The translations under genes were made by a program, and so were the position numbers. A DNA stretch of 64,000 bases from JANNBN01 sp963763885. Its GTDB lineage: Bacteria > Actinomycetota > Acidimicrobiia > Acidimicrobiales > JANYDT01. Below, in pieces: positions 26,030-34,316 of the stretch (the first letter of the stretch is position 1; each line of letters starts with the position of its first letter). The notes below the pieces were generated by a model. It did no database searches, was not told where the DNA came from, and saw only the letters and a program-made list of their open reading frames with translations. The stretch covers positions 806,001-870,000 of the forward strand of contig CAVXQD010000001.1 in the NCBI GenBank assembly GCA_963763885.1. The letters run 5' to 3'.

Positions 26030-27697
26030 TCAGACTCGTTTCTTGTCGTAGACGGGGCGTGACCCGGTGCCGTAGCGGTGCAGCGCGCCGTCGGGTCCGA
26101 TGGCGTTAGGGCGTTGAAAGATCCAGTTCTGCCAGGCCGAGAGCCGAGCAAAGATTTTGGTCTCCACGGTTTCGGGACCGACGAACCGAAAGTTCGCTTC
26201 CATTCCCGTCAGAGCGTCGGGCGAGAAGCTGGCACGTTCTTCGAGCACCAACCTGATGTCGTCTTCCCAGTCCAGGTCGTCCGGTCCGAAGGTGACGAGT
26301 TCTGCCTCGATGGCTTCCCGAGCACACAACGGAGTACCAATGGTCTTACGGGCATGGGCGAGCGCATCAGGCCGACCCCAGAAGCGGGTTTCCAAACGCG
26401 ACAACCCGTTGGACATGGGGAACCATCCGTCGTTGGCAGGCGAGAGTTCCAGCATCGCCACTGCCCCGTCGTCGCCGCGAGGACCATCCAGGTGGTACGA
26501 ACGATCTGCAGCCAAAGCAAGTTCGGCGAGCATGCCAACGAAACAACTGTTGGGTTCTACGACCGCGATGAGCGTGCGGGCCGAGAGGTCGAGACGTTTG
26601 AATACACGTGCCCAGAGCAGCCTGGCTTCGCGTCCAAGCCAGTGCGTTTGCAGCGGGTCGATTGCAGCTTCGGCCCCAAGGAGCGCAGCGGGGCTGCCAA
26701 TGGTTTGCAACACCCACGTGCCAATCTCTGGCTCGTTGAAACGCAAATGAAGCATCGCATGATCAAGCTCCAATGCAGCACGAACGATCCAAGCATCTTC
26801 ACCAGCAGTTAGAAGTTCCTCCGCCGTTAGGGGTTGTCCTCCGGCTGGACCTCGCACGGTGAACGTAGCGACCCGCAGAGCGCGGTCGATGTCGACGTCC
26901 ACAAAGTCCGAACTCGATCCGTTTTCAGCCAGCGTTGTGGTCGACCCGAACACCGACAGTTGGATGCCGGGGCCGGTGTCGGGCCGATCAGAACGAGCCA
27001 CCCAAGTAGCGGCACGATCCGCCACGGCGGTCGCAAACTCAGATCGGGGAGCGATGGAGTCAACCAGGCCCCAGCTGAGAGCCTGCGGCGCCTTGAGTCC
27101 CTCGGTGCGCGTTGCGAACACATCGGCAAGGTCACGTCGGACGAACCGCTTGTCCACGAGACGAGTGAGCCCACCAGTACCTGGCAACACTGCAAGCAGC
27201 GGTACCTCTGGCAAAGAAACGGTCGAAGCCCGATCGTCCACCATCACGATTTCATCGCACGCAAGCGCGAGTTCGTATCCGCCGCCAGCAGCCGTACCAT
27301 TGACTGCAGCAACCCATCCTTGGCCGCCTTTGGTTCCGGATTCCTCAATGGCGTTGCGCGTTTCGTTGGTGAGCTTGCAGAAGTTCACCTTGTGCGCATG
27401 CGATGACGTGCACAACATCTGGATGTTGGCGCCGGCACAGAACACCTTGTCCAAACCGCCAGTCACCACCACAACCTTCACCTCGGGGTGTTCAAATCGC
27501 AGACGGGTTGCGATGTCAGCCAGCTCAATGTCAACAGAAAGGTCGTAGGAGTTGAGCTTCAGCTCGTAGTCGTCGCGCAGTCCCTTGTCTGGAGACACGC
27601 GCATCGTCAGCGTGGCCACGGCGCCTGCCACGTCAAGTTCCCAGTGACGAAGTCCTTGCGGATCTGTCCGAAACGACACCATCGGTTCACCAACCAC
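26030..27697 (-). CDS. boxC: 2,3-epoxybenzoyl-CoA dihydrolase
   Basis: About 555 residues from GTG 27697, preferred because GAAGGAG stands 6 nt upstream; the frame also opens at GTG 27748. BoxC hydrolytically cleaves 2,3-epoxybenzoyl-CoA to 3,4-dehydroadipyl-CoA semialdehyde and formate. Two crotonase-like halves are visible: VVVVTGGLDKVFCAGANIQML, GWVAAVNGTAAGGGYELALACDEIVMVDDRASTVSLPEVPLLAVLPGTGGLTRL in the first, and SCFVGMLAELALAADRSYHLD in the second. First gene of the box operon in this strand direction. Confidence 0.92.
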   Translation of the reverse strand: MVGEPMVSFRTDPQGLRHWELDVAGAVATLTMRVSPDKGLRDDYELKLNSYDLSVDIELADIATRLRFEHPEVKVVVVTGGLDKVFCAGANIQMLCTSSHAHKVNFCKLTNETRNAIEESGTKGGQGWVAAVNGTAAGGGYELALACDEIVMVDDRASTVSLPEVPLLAVLPGTGGLTRLVDKRFVRRDLADVFATRTEGLKAPQALSWGLVDSIAPRSEFATAVADRAATWVARSDRPDTGPGIQLSVFGSTTTLAENGSSSDFVDVDIDRALRVATFTVRGPAGGQPLTAEELLTAGEDAWIVRAALELDHAMLHLRFNEPEIGTWVLQTIGSPAALLGAEAAIDPLQTHWLGREARLLWARVFKRLDLSARTLIAVVEPNSCFVGMLAELALAADRSYHLDGPRGDDGAVAMLELSPANDGWFPMSNGLSRLETRFWGRPDALAHARKTIGTPLCAREAIEAELVTFGPDDLDWEDDIRLVLEERASFSPDALTGMEANFRFVGPETVETKIFARLSAWQNWIFQRPNAIGPDGALHRYGTGSRPVYDKKRV

Positions 27698-27751
27698 GTT
27701 GCGCTCCTTCGGAAGTTCTGCTCGCGAGGCCGTTGAGACCACGTCCACGAG

Positions 27752-27779
27752 TCTCTACAACTTTGCGGCGATTCGTCAA
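27752..27779 (-). promoter_or_regulatory. candidate sigma-A promoter of the box operon
   Basis: On the minus strand TTGACG (27779-27774) and TAGAGA (27757-27752) are 16 bp apart. Transcription would start near 27745, giving about 48 nt of leader to the GTG at 27697. The plus strand here reads GCGATTCGTCA, loosely similar to the ATTCRY core of the E. coli PaaX site. This supports, weakly, control by the downstream PaaX-type gene. Confidence 0.4.
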
Positions 27780-27827
27780 GCAGTTGTCACATATCTTGCG
27801 CTGACTGGCAACCACAGCCAACGGCGA

Positions 27828-29477
27828 TTAGTTGACTTGGTCCGCTGCCCACCGATAGTCGGCTTTGCCCGCTGCTAATCGGCTGATGGAGTCCACCACG
27901 ACAATTCGCTTGGGAACCTTGTAACCAGCAAGGTCAGCGCGTACGTGGTCCCTGAGTGCATCGGATCCCACGTTTTGGTTGTTGACCGAAACGACCGCGC
28001 AGACGCGTTGTCCCAACCCACCCGGATCGGGGACTCCCACAACCAGCGCGTCGATCACGTTCGTGTGACGCTTCAAGGACTCTTCGACTTCTTCGGGGAA
28101 CACCTTCTCGCCGCCGGTGTTGATGCAGTTTGAGCCCCGTCCCAACAACACCAGCTTGTTCTCAGCGGTGATGGTTGCATAGTCGCCAACCATCGCATGG
28201 CGGACGCCGTCGATGGTGACGAACGTGGCGGCCGACTTCTCCGGGTCTTTGTAGTACTCAAGTGGCACCACTGCCGAAGCGGCGATCCGACCGATTTCGC
28301 CGGATCCTGGCTGCACGAATCGGCCATCGTCGGTGACGACTTTCGTGCCAGGCACAAACTCGAACGTGGCTGTGTCAATGGGAGTGGAACGACTCGCAAT
28401 CCGCCGGGCCATGCCACCCTCGGTTGAGCCCATGGAATCCACAATCCGCACATCGAGATGACGAAGCAAACCGCGTTGGGTCTCCGCAGAAAGCATGACC
28501 CCAGATGATTGGATCACGGTCATCGCAGACAAGTCATAGGGCGTCCCAGCGGCTTCGGCCCGGTCAAGCGCTGCCAGCATTGGCACCGCGAACGAGTCTC
28601 CAACGATGGTGACGGCATCAGCACGTTCGGTGGCCGCAACGGACCACAGTTCGTCTGCGTCGAACCCACGGCTTCCCAGCGTGACCGTGGTCCCGCCCAT
28701 GAAATGAGCGTAGAAGGCACCCAGCCACATACCGGTTCCATGCATTAGCGGGCAGCCAACTACCGAAACCCGACGGTCTCCTGCGGCAGCGTGAGCCTGT
28801 GCCTGGGCGACCATGTCGGCGGGTCCCGTGGGGACGGTCCAGCCTCGGTAGAAATAGCCAGTGAACGTACGAGTGACGAAGTCACCCATCCGAAAGACAA
28901 CACCTTTGGGCATGCCGGTAGTGCCGCCGGTGTAGAGCATGTAGTGATCGTCGGGAGATCGCTCGATTCGTTCAGCCGGGCTGTGGGCCGCTAGTACTTC
29001 GTTCCACCCGAATGCGAACGGCAGCGTTGCGGTGCGCTGGTCCCGGTCGTCGACCTGAACCCAGGCGCGTACCCGTGAGGGCCCATCCGGTAGCGCGCGG
29101 GCTTCGGCAACCCGGTCAGCCAACGAGCCGCTGAACACCAGCACGTCGAGATCGGCGTTGTCGATCACGTAGGCGATCTCACGCGCCAAATAGCGGTAGT
29201 TGATGTTGATGGGGACAGCACGCTGCTTGAACGCCCCGAACTGGGCGATGAGGTAGTGCGGTCCGTTGTGCAGGAGCAACCCAACTTTTGCTCCGTCACC
29301 GACGTTGTGCGCCTGGAGGAACGAAGCAAACCGACCGGCAGCGTCGTCGTAAGCACTCCAGGAAAGACGCTCGGTCTGGCCATCCGGCCCAGGGCCAACG
29401 TGCACAAGCGCGTCGTGCGGCCCGAATGCGTCAGCGACAGCTTCGAACAGGTCGGCGAAATGTAGCTGCAGACCCAC
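27828..29477 (-). CDS. acyl-CoA synthetase (AMP-forming)
   Basis: 549 residues from GTG 29477 (VGLQLHFADLFEAVADAFG); the ATG-like opening at 29528 would overlap the zinc-ribbon gene. AMP-binding ligase: YTGGTTGMPKGVVFRMGDF, MGSTEGGMARR, and C-terminal SRLAAGKADYRWAADQ with the adenylation Lys of the GKADY motif. This ending is typical of the actinobacterial FadD subgroup acting on long-chain or steroid side-chain acids. It stands 79 bp upstream of boxC on the same strand, so it may share regulation, but a promoter candidate separates them. Confidence 0.88.
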   Translation of the reverse strand: MGLQLHFADLFEAVADAFGPHDALVHVGPGPDGQTERLSWSAYDDAAGRFASFLQAHNVGDGAKVGLLLHNGPHYLIAQFGAFKQRAVPININYRYLAREIAYVIDNADLDVLVFSGSLADRVAEARALPDGPSRVRAWVQVDDRDQRTATLPFAFGWNEVLAAHSPAERIERSPDDHYMLYTGGTTGMPKGVVFRMGDFVTRTFTGYFYRGWTVPTGPADMVAQAQAHAAAGDRRVSVVGCPLMHGTGMWLGAFYAHFMGGTTVTLGSRGFDADELWSVAATERADAVTIVGDSFAVPMLAALDRAEAAGTPYDLSAMTVIQSSGVMLSAETQRGLLRHLDVRIVDSMGSTEGGMARRIASRSTPIDTATFEFVPGTKVVTDDGRFVQPGSGEIGRIAASAVVPLEYYKDPEKSAATFVTIDGVRHAMVGDYATITAENKLVLLGRGSNCINTGGEKVFPEEVEESLKRHTNVIDALVVGVPDPGGLGQRVCAVVSVNNQNVGSDALRDHVRADLAGYKVPKRIVVVDSISRLAAGKADYRWAADQVN

Positions 29478-29485
29478 GGGCAGAA

Positions 29486-29644
29486 TCAGGGCTGGGTTTT
29501 GATCAGTTTGCGCGAGCAGGCGACGCACAAATAGTGCGGGACCCGGTCGACCTCGCCGACTGGAATCATCGCCTTCTGCATCACTTCAACGCCGCAACCT
29601 GGGCACGCGACAAGCGCCCCAGACTGTGTGACGGGGCCAGCCAT
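29486..29644 (-). CDS. small zinc-ribbon protein
   Basis: 52 residues from ATG 29644. Two Cys pairs, CPGC (about residues 14-17) and CVAC (about 40-43), would make one zinc ribbon; the end is CSRKLIKTQP. It begins 4 bp after the FKBP stop and stops 8 bp before the next ligase start, so it is sandwiched in an operon. Function unknown; small single-ribbon proteins of this kind often bind nucleic acid or partner proteins. Confidence 0.65.
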   Translation of the reverse strand: MAGPVTQSGALVACPGCGVEVMQKAMIPVGEVDRVPHYLCVACSRKLIKTQP

Positions 29645-29648
29645 GTGC

Positions 29649-30239
29649 TTAGCCCTGCTCGCGAGACAAAATGTCGACAACGAAGATCAGCGTCTCGTTG
29701 GGACCGATTGCCTCACCGGACCCAGCAGCACCGTAACCGTCGGCCGGAGGAATGATGAGCTGCCGACGACCGCCAACCTTGGCACCCACGAGACCGTCCC
29801 AGCCCTTGATGACGTTGCGATTCTCCGTACCGACACCGGTCACGGTGAACACGCTTGCGTCGTCGTTCCAGTTGGAATCGAACTGCTTTTTGGTGCTCCA
29901 AGCAACGCCTGAGTACTTCACCCGGATGGTGTCGCCGGCTTTGACGGCCTCACCTTTTCCGACGCGAAGGTCCTTTGCCTGAACCTTGGTTGGAGCTGCA
30001 CCCGACGGAACGATGATCTTTGGAGCACCTTCCGCTGAAGCTGCCGCAGTGCCATCGGTGACCTTGTCGTCCCCTCTGGTGATGAACAGCAAGCCAAGCA
30101 CGGCGAGCAGAAGTGCCCCGCCGAGGAAGCCATATCGCTTCATGCGGGACTTACGGACTGCCTGTTCTTTGACCTGGGTCTCGCGGGCCAATTTTTCGGC
30201 CCTGGCGAGATCTTGGCGCTGACGTTTTGCGTTTGCCAC
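29649..30239 (-). CDS. FKBP-type peptidyl-prolyl cis-trans isomerase, membrane-anchored
   Basis: About 196 residues from GTG 30239 (VANAKRQRQDLARAEK); an ATG at 30284 overlaps the divergent gene start. A charged cytoplasmic N-terminus leads to one TM helix (YGFLGGALLLAVLGLLFI, about residues 36-53), a linker, then the FKBP domain (about 105-196): GDTIRVKYSGVAW, FTVTGVGTENRNVIKGWDGLVGAKVGGRRQLIIPPADGYG and NETLIFVVDIL. The domain faces outside the membrane and probably assists folding of exported proteins. Confidence 0.87.
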   Translation of the reverse strand: MANAKRQRQDLARAEKLARETQVKEQAVRKSRMKRYGFLGGALLLAVLGLLFITRGDDKVTDGTAAASAEGAPKIIVPSGAAPTKVQAKDLRVGKGEAVKAGDTIRVKYSGVAWSTKKQFDSNWNDDASVFTVTGVGTENRNVIKGWDGLVGAKVGGRRQLIIPPADGYGAAGSGEAIGPNETLIFVVDILSREQG

Positions 30240-30282
30240 GGCATGACACGCTAGTGACTGCTGGACGAGCAGACTGACACCC

Positions 30283-31665
30283 ATGACTGGAACGTTCGAA
30301 CTGGTGGCCAGACCGGGTAATCCAGACTTCCTTGATTTGCCATGGCACCTTCCTTTGCGGGCCTGGCGGGACTCGGGTCAGGGCACCCGTCTGGTCGATG
30401 TTGCCCGCGGCGTCAGCCGCCACGTGGTGCGTTTTGTGGACTACTGCGATGCGCCGGGCTTCGCGGGCACCGGACATTCGGTCTATGCACTGAAGGAACT
30501 GCCGCTGGACATCGCCAGCCGGGAGTACCAACTTCTTCGAGATCTTGCAGACCGCAGGTTGCCCGTTGTTGAAGCCGTCGGCGTTGTTTCAGGACGAACA
30601 ACTGAAGACGGCGAGGAACTGGAATCCATCCTCATCACCCGCCACCTGCAATTCTCGCTCCCCTACCGGCAGTTGTTCATGGGACGCGGCATCACGGAGC
30701 TGCAAAACCGATTCCTTGACGCCATGGCAATCCTGCTTGTCCGTCTCCACTCTGAAGGGTTCTTCTGGGGCGACTGTTCGTTATCCAACACGCTGTTCCG
30801 ACGAGACGCCGGCGCGTTGACCGCCTACCTGGTTGACGCCGAGACCGGCGGCTTACGAGAGTCGCTTTCCACCGGCCAACGCGAACACGACTTGATGCTG
30901 GCCTACGACAACGTGGGCGGTGAGTTAATGGACCTGGCAGCCGGCGGGAGGACCAAAGAAGACTTCGACCCGCTCTACATCGTCGAAGACTTACGCCGCC
31001 GATACGACCAGTTGTGGGCCGAGTTGCATTCAGCCGAACTCGTCGAGCCCGGCAATCGCGTTGCAATTGCGCGGCGCATGGAACGGCTCAACCGCCTTGG
31101 ATTCGACGTTGACGAATTCTCTGTCACCACGGTGTCTGCAGACGGCCAACCGCGCTGGAAGGTCCTACCAAAAGTCGTGGAAAGTGGCCACCATCAGAAG
31201 CGCCTGTTGCAGCTCACGGGAATCGAAGCCGATGAGAACCAGGCCCGGCGTCTGCTCAACGATTGGCAGGCATATCGGGTGTGGCGTGAAGCCAACGACA
31301 AGCGCAAGTTGCCTGAGGCCATGTCTGCGTACTTATGGGTGACGGAGGTTTACGAACCCACCATTGCGGCAATCCCGGCAGACCTCCGCTCTCGGTTGGC
31401 CGACGCCGAGATCTATCATCAGATCCTCGAACACCGTTGGTTTCTTTCAGAGAACGCGGGCCAAGACGTTGGCACAGACATTGCTCTCGCCGACTACGTC
31501 GAGAACGTTTTGGTCAATACCGAAGACGAAGAACTGCTGCTCATCACCCCAGAAGATCCGACGTCCATTGACGGTTTGCTCGTGATGGACGTTGATGAAT
31601 TGCTGTCGGTTCCGGATGCGTTCTCAGCGGAGAAGCCTTCACCCCAGAACGGCATCGCCACCTGA
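30283..31665 (+). CDS. DUF4032 domain protein with kinase-like fold
   Basis: 460 residues. The N-terminal part reads like a lipopolysaccharide/aminoglycoside-kinase fold: GTGHSVYALKELPLDIASREYQLLRDL, then a catalytic-loop-like FFWGDCSLSNTLFRR and LVDAETGGL, where Asp-Cys-Ser-Leu-Ser-Asn resembles the kinase HxDxxxxN loop. The C-terminal DUF4032 part (about 230-400) follows. Conserved actinobacterial family without a firmly assigned function; a phosphotransferase role is inference. The gene ends inside the first unit of a 12-bp tandem repeat. Confidence 0.75.
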   Translation: MTGTFELVARPGNPDFLDLPWHLPLRAWRDSGQGTRLVDVARGVSRHVVRFVDYCDAPGFAGTGHSVYALKELPLDIASREYQLLRDLADRRLPVVEAVGVVSGRTTEDGEELESILITRHLQFSLPYRQLFMGRGITELQNRFLDAMAILLVRLHSEGFFWGDCSLSNTLFRRDAGALTAYLVDAETGGLRESLSTGQREHDLMLAYDNVGGELMDLAAGGRTKEDFDPLYIVEDLRRRYDQLWAELHSAELVEPGNRVAIARRMERLNRLGFDVDEFSVTTVSADGQPRWKVLPKVVESGHHQKRLLQLTGIEADENQARRLLNDWQAYRVWREANDKRKLPEAMSAYLWVTEVYEPTIAAIPADLRSRLADAEIYHQILEHRWFLSENAGQDVGTDIALADYVENVLVNTEDEELLLITPEDPTSIDGLLVMDVDELLSVPDAFSAEKPSPQNGIAT

Positions 31666-32817
31666 TCCGCCACCTGATCCGCCACCTGATCCGCCACCTG
31701 ATCCGCCAACCGGTTCGGGTTGTGGCTGCCCGCTCGTGACTTCAGCACTTGGACGGGTCAGCAAAATAGCCGCCGTCAAAATTCCGATGCCGAGGCCAAG
31801 GGTTAGCGCAACGCACCAACGGGCCAGCTCAGGCGACCACAGGAACACCACCGACGGTTTGCTCAAGATCGACAAATCGGCGATCCCTCCCACCAAGGTC
31901 ATCAGCCCCGCCGCAAAGGTAGTGAGGTACAACGCGTCGGGGCGTCCCTTCACCCACAGCACCGCGGAAATTTCGGCGATGACCCACGCCGCAACGGACG
32001 CGTACCCGATGGAAAGGAACCGACCAGCGAACGAGCCTCCGGCAACCCCACCGGTGATTCCCGCAAGATGGACCATGTCCACAACCACAAGAGTGCTCAG
32101 TGCACCTATAAACAGTGGACGTATGGAAAGGCGCCGCACGATGGACTTACCCGCCCACACGGCAACCCCCACAAGAAACGCCACAAGCGCCGCTGCGACT
32201 GTGAGGTAAGGCAGCGGTGAGGTGTTTGGTATCCATTCCACAATCCCAGACACAACGTGCTGTGTGTTTCCCTGCATGATTGGGACGTCGAACTGCTGGA
32301 TTGTCTGACGGGTTTTGGGACGTGCGGTTACGGACTCTGGCGGAACCGAACCCATGAAGTGCGCCCTGTGGTCATGAAATCGACCAATTGGCAGGGCTGA
32401 AACCTTGACCCACTGAGGAGGGTCGGTGGGGTCAACAGAATCAGGGGCTGCGCTTGTTCCTTGCCGGTTCCGGTTGATGTAGGTGGCAGGTGACGAACGA
32501 TTCTCTTCAACGCCGTCAGGCCCAATTCGCAGATACGGCTCTCCGTCGTAACCCTCCACCACAAGCAGTTCGCCAGACGTCCAGCGAACTTCCAGACGAC
32601 TCCCCTGCTCGATTGACTGAACCGAGAAACCAACTGGAGTCGGTTCGACAGACTGAATGGTGGTCTTGTAGTTCGACGACGGAGACCCTGCAGCGCTGTG
32701 GGCAGCGGCAGGAGCGGCGCCGCTCCAACCCAGCACGGAGACCATGGCCAGCACACGAGCGATCATTCGTAACAACCGGACCGAACCCAGGTAGAACCGC
32801 TGATCTTGGACGAGCAT
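31639..32817 (-). CDS. exported/membrane protein with C-terminal Gly-Gly-Ser-Gly repeats
   Basis: About 392 residues from ATG 32817 (32766 also possible). A signal peptide (MIARVLAMVSVLGWSGAAPAAAHS) precedes an extracytoplasmic domain (about 50-200: LEVRWTSGELLVVEGYDGEPYLRIG; IGRFHDHRAHFMG), then about six TM helices (LTVAAALVAFLVGVAVWAG through WCVALTLGLGIGILTAAILL). The cytoplasmic tail is Gly/Ser repeats encoded by the 12-bp repeat. The His-rich FHDHRAHFMG segment could bind metal. No named family recognised. The 3' end overlaps the convergent DUF4032 gene by 27 bp. Confidence 0.7.
   Translation of the reverse strand: MLVQDQRFYLGSVRLLRMIARVLAMVSVLGWSGAAPAAAHSAAGSPSSNYKTTIQSVEPTPVGFSVQSIEQGSRLEVRWTSGELLVVEGYDGEPYLRIGPDGVEENRSSPATYINRNRQGTSAAPDSVDPTDPPQWVKVSALPIGRFHDHRAHFMGSVPPESVTARPKTRQTIQQFDVPIMQGNTQHVVSGIVEWIPNTSPLPYLTVAAALVAFLVGVAVWAGKSIVRRLSIRPLFIGALSTLVVVDMVHLAGITGGVAGGSFAGRFLSIGYASVAAWVIAEISAVLWVKGRPDALYLTTFAAGLMTLVGGIADLSILSKPSVVFLWSPELARWCVALTLGLGIGILTAAILLTRPSAEVTSGQPQPEPVGGSGGGSGGGSGGGSGGDAVLG
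31659..31706. repeat. 12-bp tandem repeat, four units
   Basis: CACCTGATCCGC is repeated four times perfectly (31659, 31671, 31683, 31695). On the minus strand it encodes Gly-Gly-Ser-Gly units at the end of the membrane protein. On the plus strand its first unit supplies the TGA stop (31663-31665) of the DUF4032 gene. Unit gain or loss keeps both frames. Confidence 0.9.
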
Positions 32818-32865
32818 CACACCAGATCCTACGTTCGACCTCCGGGACACGCGTCCGCGCTGTTA

Positions 32866-32919
32866 CTTCCACCGGCGAAGATGCTTCCACCGGCGAAGAT
32901 GCTTCCACCCGCGAAGATG
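32866..32919 (+). repeat. 18-bp tandem repeat, three units
   Basis: CTTCCACCGGCGAAGATG occurs at 32866-32883 and 32884-32901, with a third copy at 32902-32919 differing by one base. The array ends 5 bp before the start codon at 32925 and therefore forms the whole leader of the next gene; its last ATGGAGG overlaps the ribosome-binding site. The frame is open through it (Thr-Gly-Glu-Asp-Ala-Ser units), so an upstream start cannot be fully excluded. Confidence 0.85.
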
Positions 32920-32924
32920 GAGGA

Positions 32925-33368
32925 ATGAAACGACGGGTACTCCTTGCGCTGCTAGCGACTGCTTTGTTGGCAATGGGCATTGCCTTGCGCGTTGCAAACA
33001 CGGGAAACGACTCTCCCGTGGACCCAAGCTTCGCTGCGGACAACTACCCATTCGTGATGCCAGACCTGTGCGACGTCCGGCAAAAGATGATGGCCGGAGA
33101 GAAAACAGCTGCCTACAACGTTTTCTACCGCCGGCTGCACCCAACTTTGCATGCGCTCAGCGCCGATGTCGACAGCCGCGGCGAAGAGGGTCGGATCACC
33201 GGTGGCGTCTTGCGTAAGGCCAAGGCGCGGGTCGAGGCGGGTTTGCTCAACCCAGACCTGCTCATAGAAGATTCGCTGAACTCCCTGATCGCAGCAACGC
33301 GAAGTGCACTACAACAAGTAGACGCCGACGTCCCGACGTCGTGCCCGAGTTCCTCGCGATTACGTTGA
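32925..33368 (+). CDS. small exported protein of unknown function
   Basis: 147 residues from ATG 32925 with GGAGG immediately upstream. N-terminal signal/anchor (RRVLLALLATALLAMGIALRV) then a helical mature part with two Cys (PDLCDVRQKM and VPTSCPSSSR) near its ends, which could be bridged. No domain recognised. It sits 4 bp before psuG on the same strand. The leader consists of the 18-bp repeats. Confidence 0.65.
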   Translation: MKRRVLLALLATALLAMGIALRVANTGNDSPVDPSFAADNYPFVMPDLCDVRQKMMAGEKTAAYNVFYRRLHPTLHALSADVDSRGEEGRITGGVLRKAKARVEAGLLNPDLLIEDSLNSLIAATRSALQQVDADVPTSCPSSSRLR

Positions 33369-33372
33369 CGTG

Positions 33373-34296
33373 ATGACGCAGAGCAAGAAGCATGCACTCA
33401 TCCGTTGCAGCATTGAGGTCGCAGAGGCACTTGCCGCTGGCCACCCGGTGGTTGCGCTGGAGTCGACCATCTTTTCGTCAATAGGTTTGCCGTCGCCGGC
33501 CAACCGCGAGGCGCTCACGCGTTGCGAAGCCGCTATTCGCGCAGAAGGTGGAGTTCCAGCTGTAACTGCTGTACTCGACGGGGTGCCCCGGGTAGGCATC
33601 GAACCGCACGAGGTGGACCGAGTTCTGGGCGGCGTGCTGAAGGTGGCCGAGCGCGATCTTCCAGTCGCCGTCGCAATGCAAGTTGCGGTGGGATGCACAA
33701 CCGTTTCGGCCACCGTTGCCCTTTGTGCAGCCGCTGGAGTGCGAGTGTTCGCCACCGGCGGCATGGGTGGCGTGCATCGCGACGACCACCTCACTGGAGA
33801 CGTCAGCGCTGATCTGGGAGCTCTGGCTCGTCATCCCGTCGCAACGGTTACCGCTGGCGCCAAAGCGTTTCTCGATCTCGCAAAGACGCTGGAAATGCTC
33901 GACACCCTTGGAGTGCCGGTAGTTGGTATGCGTACGGATCGCTTTCCGGCTTTCTACACGCGCGATTCCGGTTTCGCTGTGCCCCACCGGGTGGAGACGG
34001 AGGCTCAGGTCGCAGCGATTCTCCAGGCCCGGCTGGACCTTGGACTGCCCGGTGGTGTTGTTGTGGCGAACCCGATTCCGGCTGAAGCCGCGCTTCCGCA
34101 GGCCGAGGTTGACTCGGCAATCTCCACAGCCCTGCAAGCAGCCGCGGCTGCTGGCCTCCGAGGCGCAGCGGTGACCCCGTTCGTTCTGGGACGGCTGGCT
34201 GCCGTCACCGACGGGCGAAGCATCCCCGCAAACCTTGCGCTGGCCGAGCACAACGCAACGGTCGCAGCACGAATCGCCATCGCCCTCACCAACTGA
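33373..34296 (+). CDS. psuG: pseudouridine-5'-phosphate glycosidase
   Basis: 307 residues from ATG 33373 (GTG 33370 precedes it). PsuG reversibly splits pseudouridine 5'-phosphate into uracil and ribose 5-phosphate. Signatures: VVALESTIFSSIGLPSPANREAL, GVPRVGI, VATGGMGGVHR (the phosphate-binding region), TVTAGAKAFLDLAKTLEMLDTLGVPVVG and GGVVVANPIPAEAALP with catalytic Glu/Lys residues in the fold. No psuK kinase is adjacent, so the pathway partner must be elsewhere. Confidence 0.93.
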   Translation: MTQSKKHALIRCSIEVAEALAAGHPVVALESTIFSSIGLPSPANREALTRCEAAIRAEGGVPAVTAVLDGVPRVGIEPHEVDRVLGGVLKVAERDLPVAVAMQVAVGCTTVSATVALCAAAGVRVFATGGMGGVHRDDHLTGDVSADLGALARHPVATVTAGAKAFLDLAKTLEMLDTLGVPVVGMRTDRFPAFYTRDSGFAVPHRVETEAQVAAILQARLDLGLPGGVVVANPIPAEAALPQAEVDSAISTALQAAAAAGLRGAAVTPFVLGRLAAVTDGRSIPANLALAEHNATVAARIAIALTN

Positions 34297-34316
34297 CGAC
34301 AGCGGGTTTGGAACTG

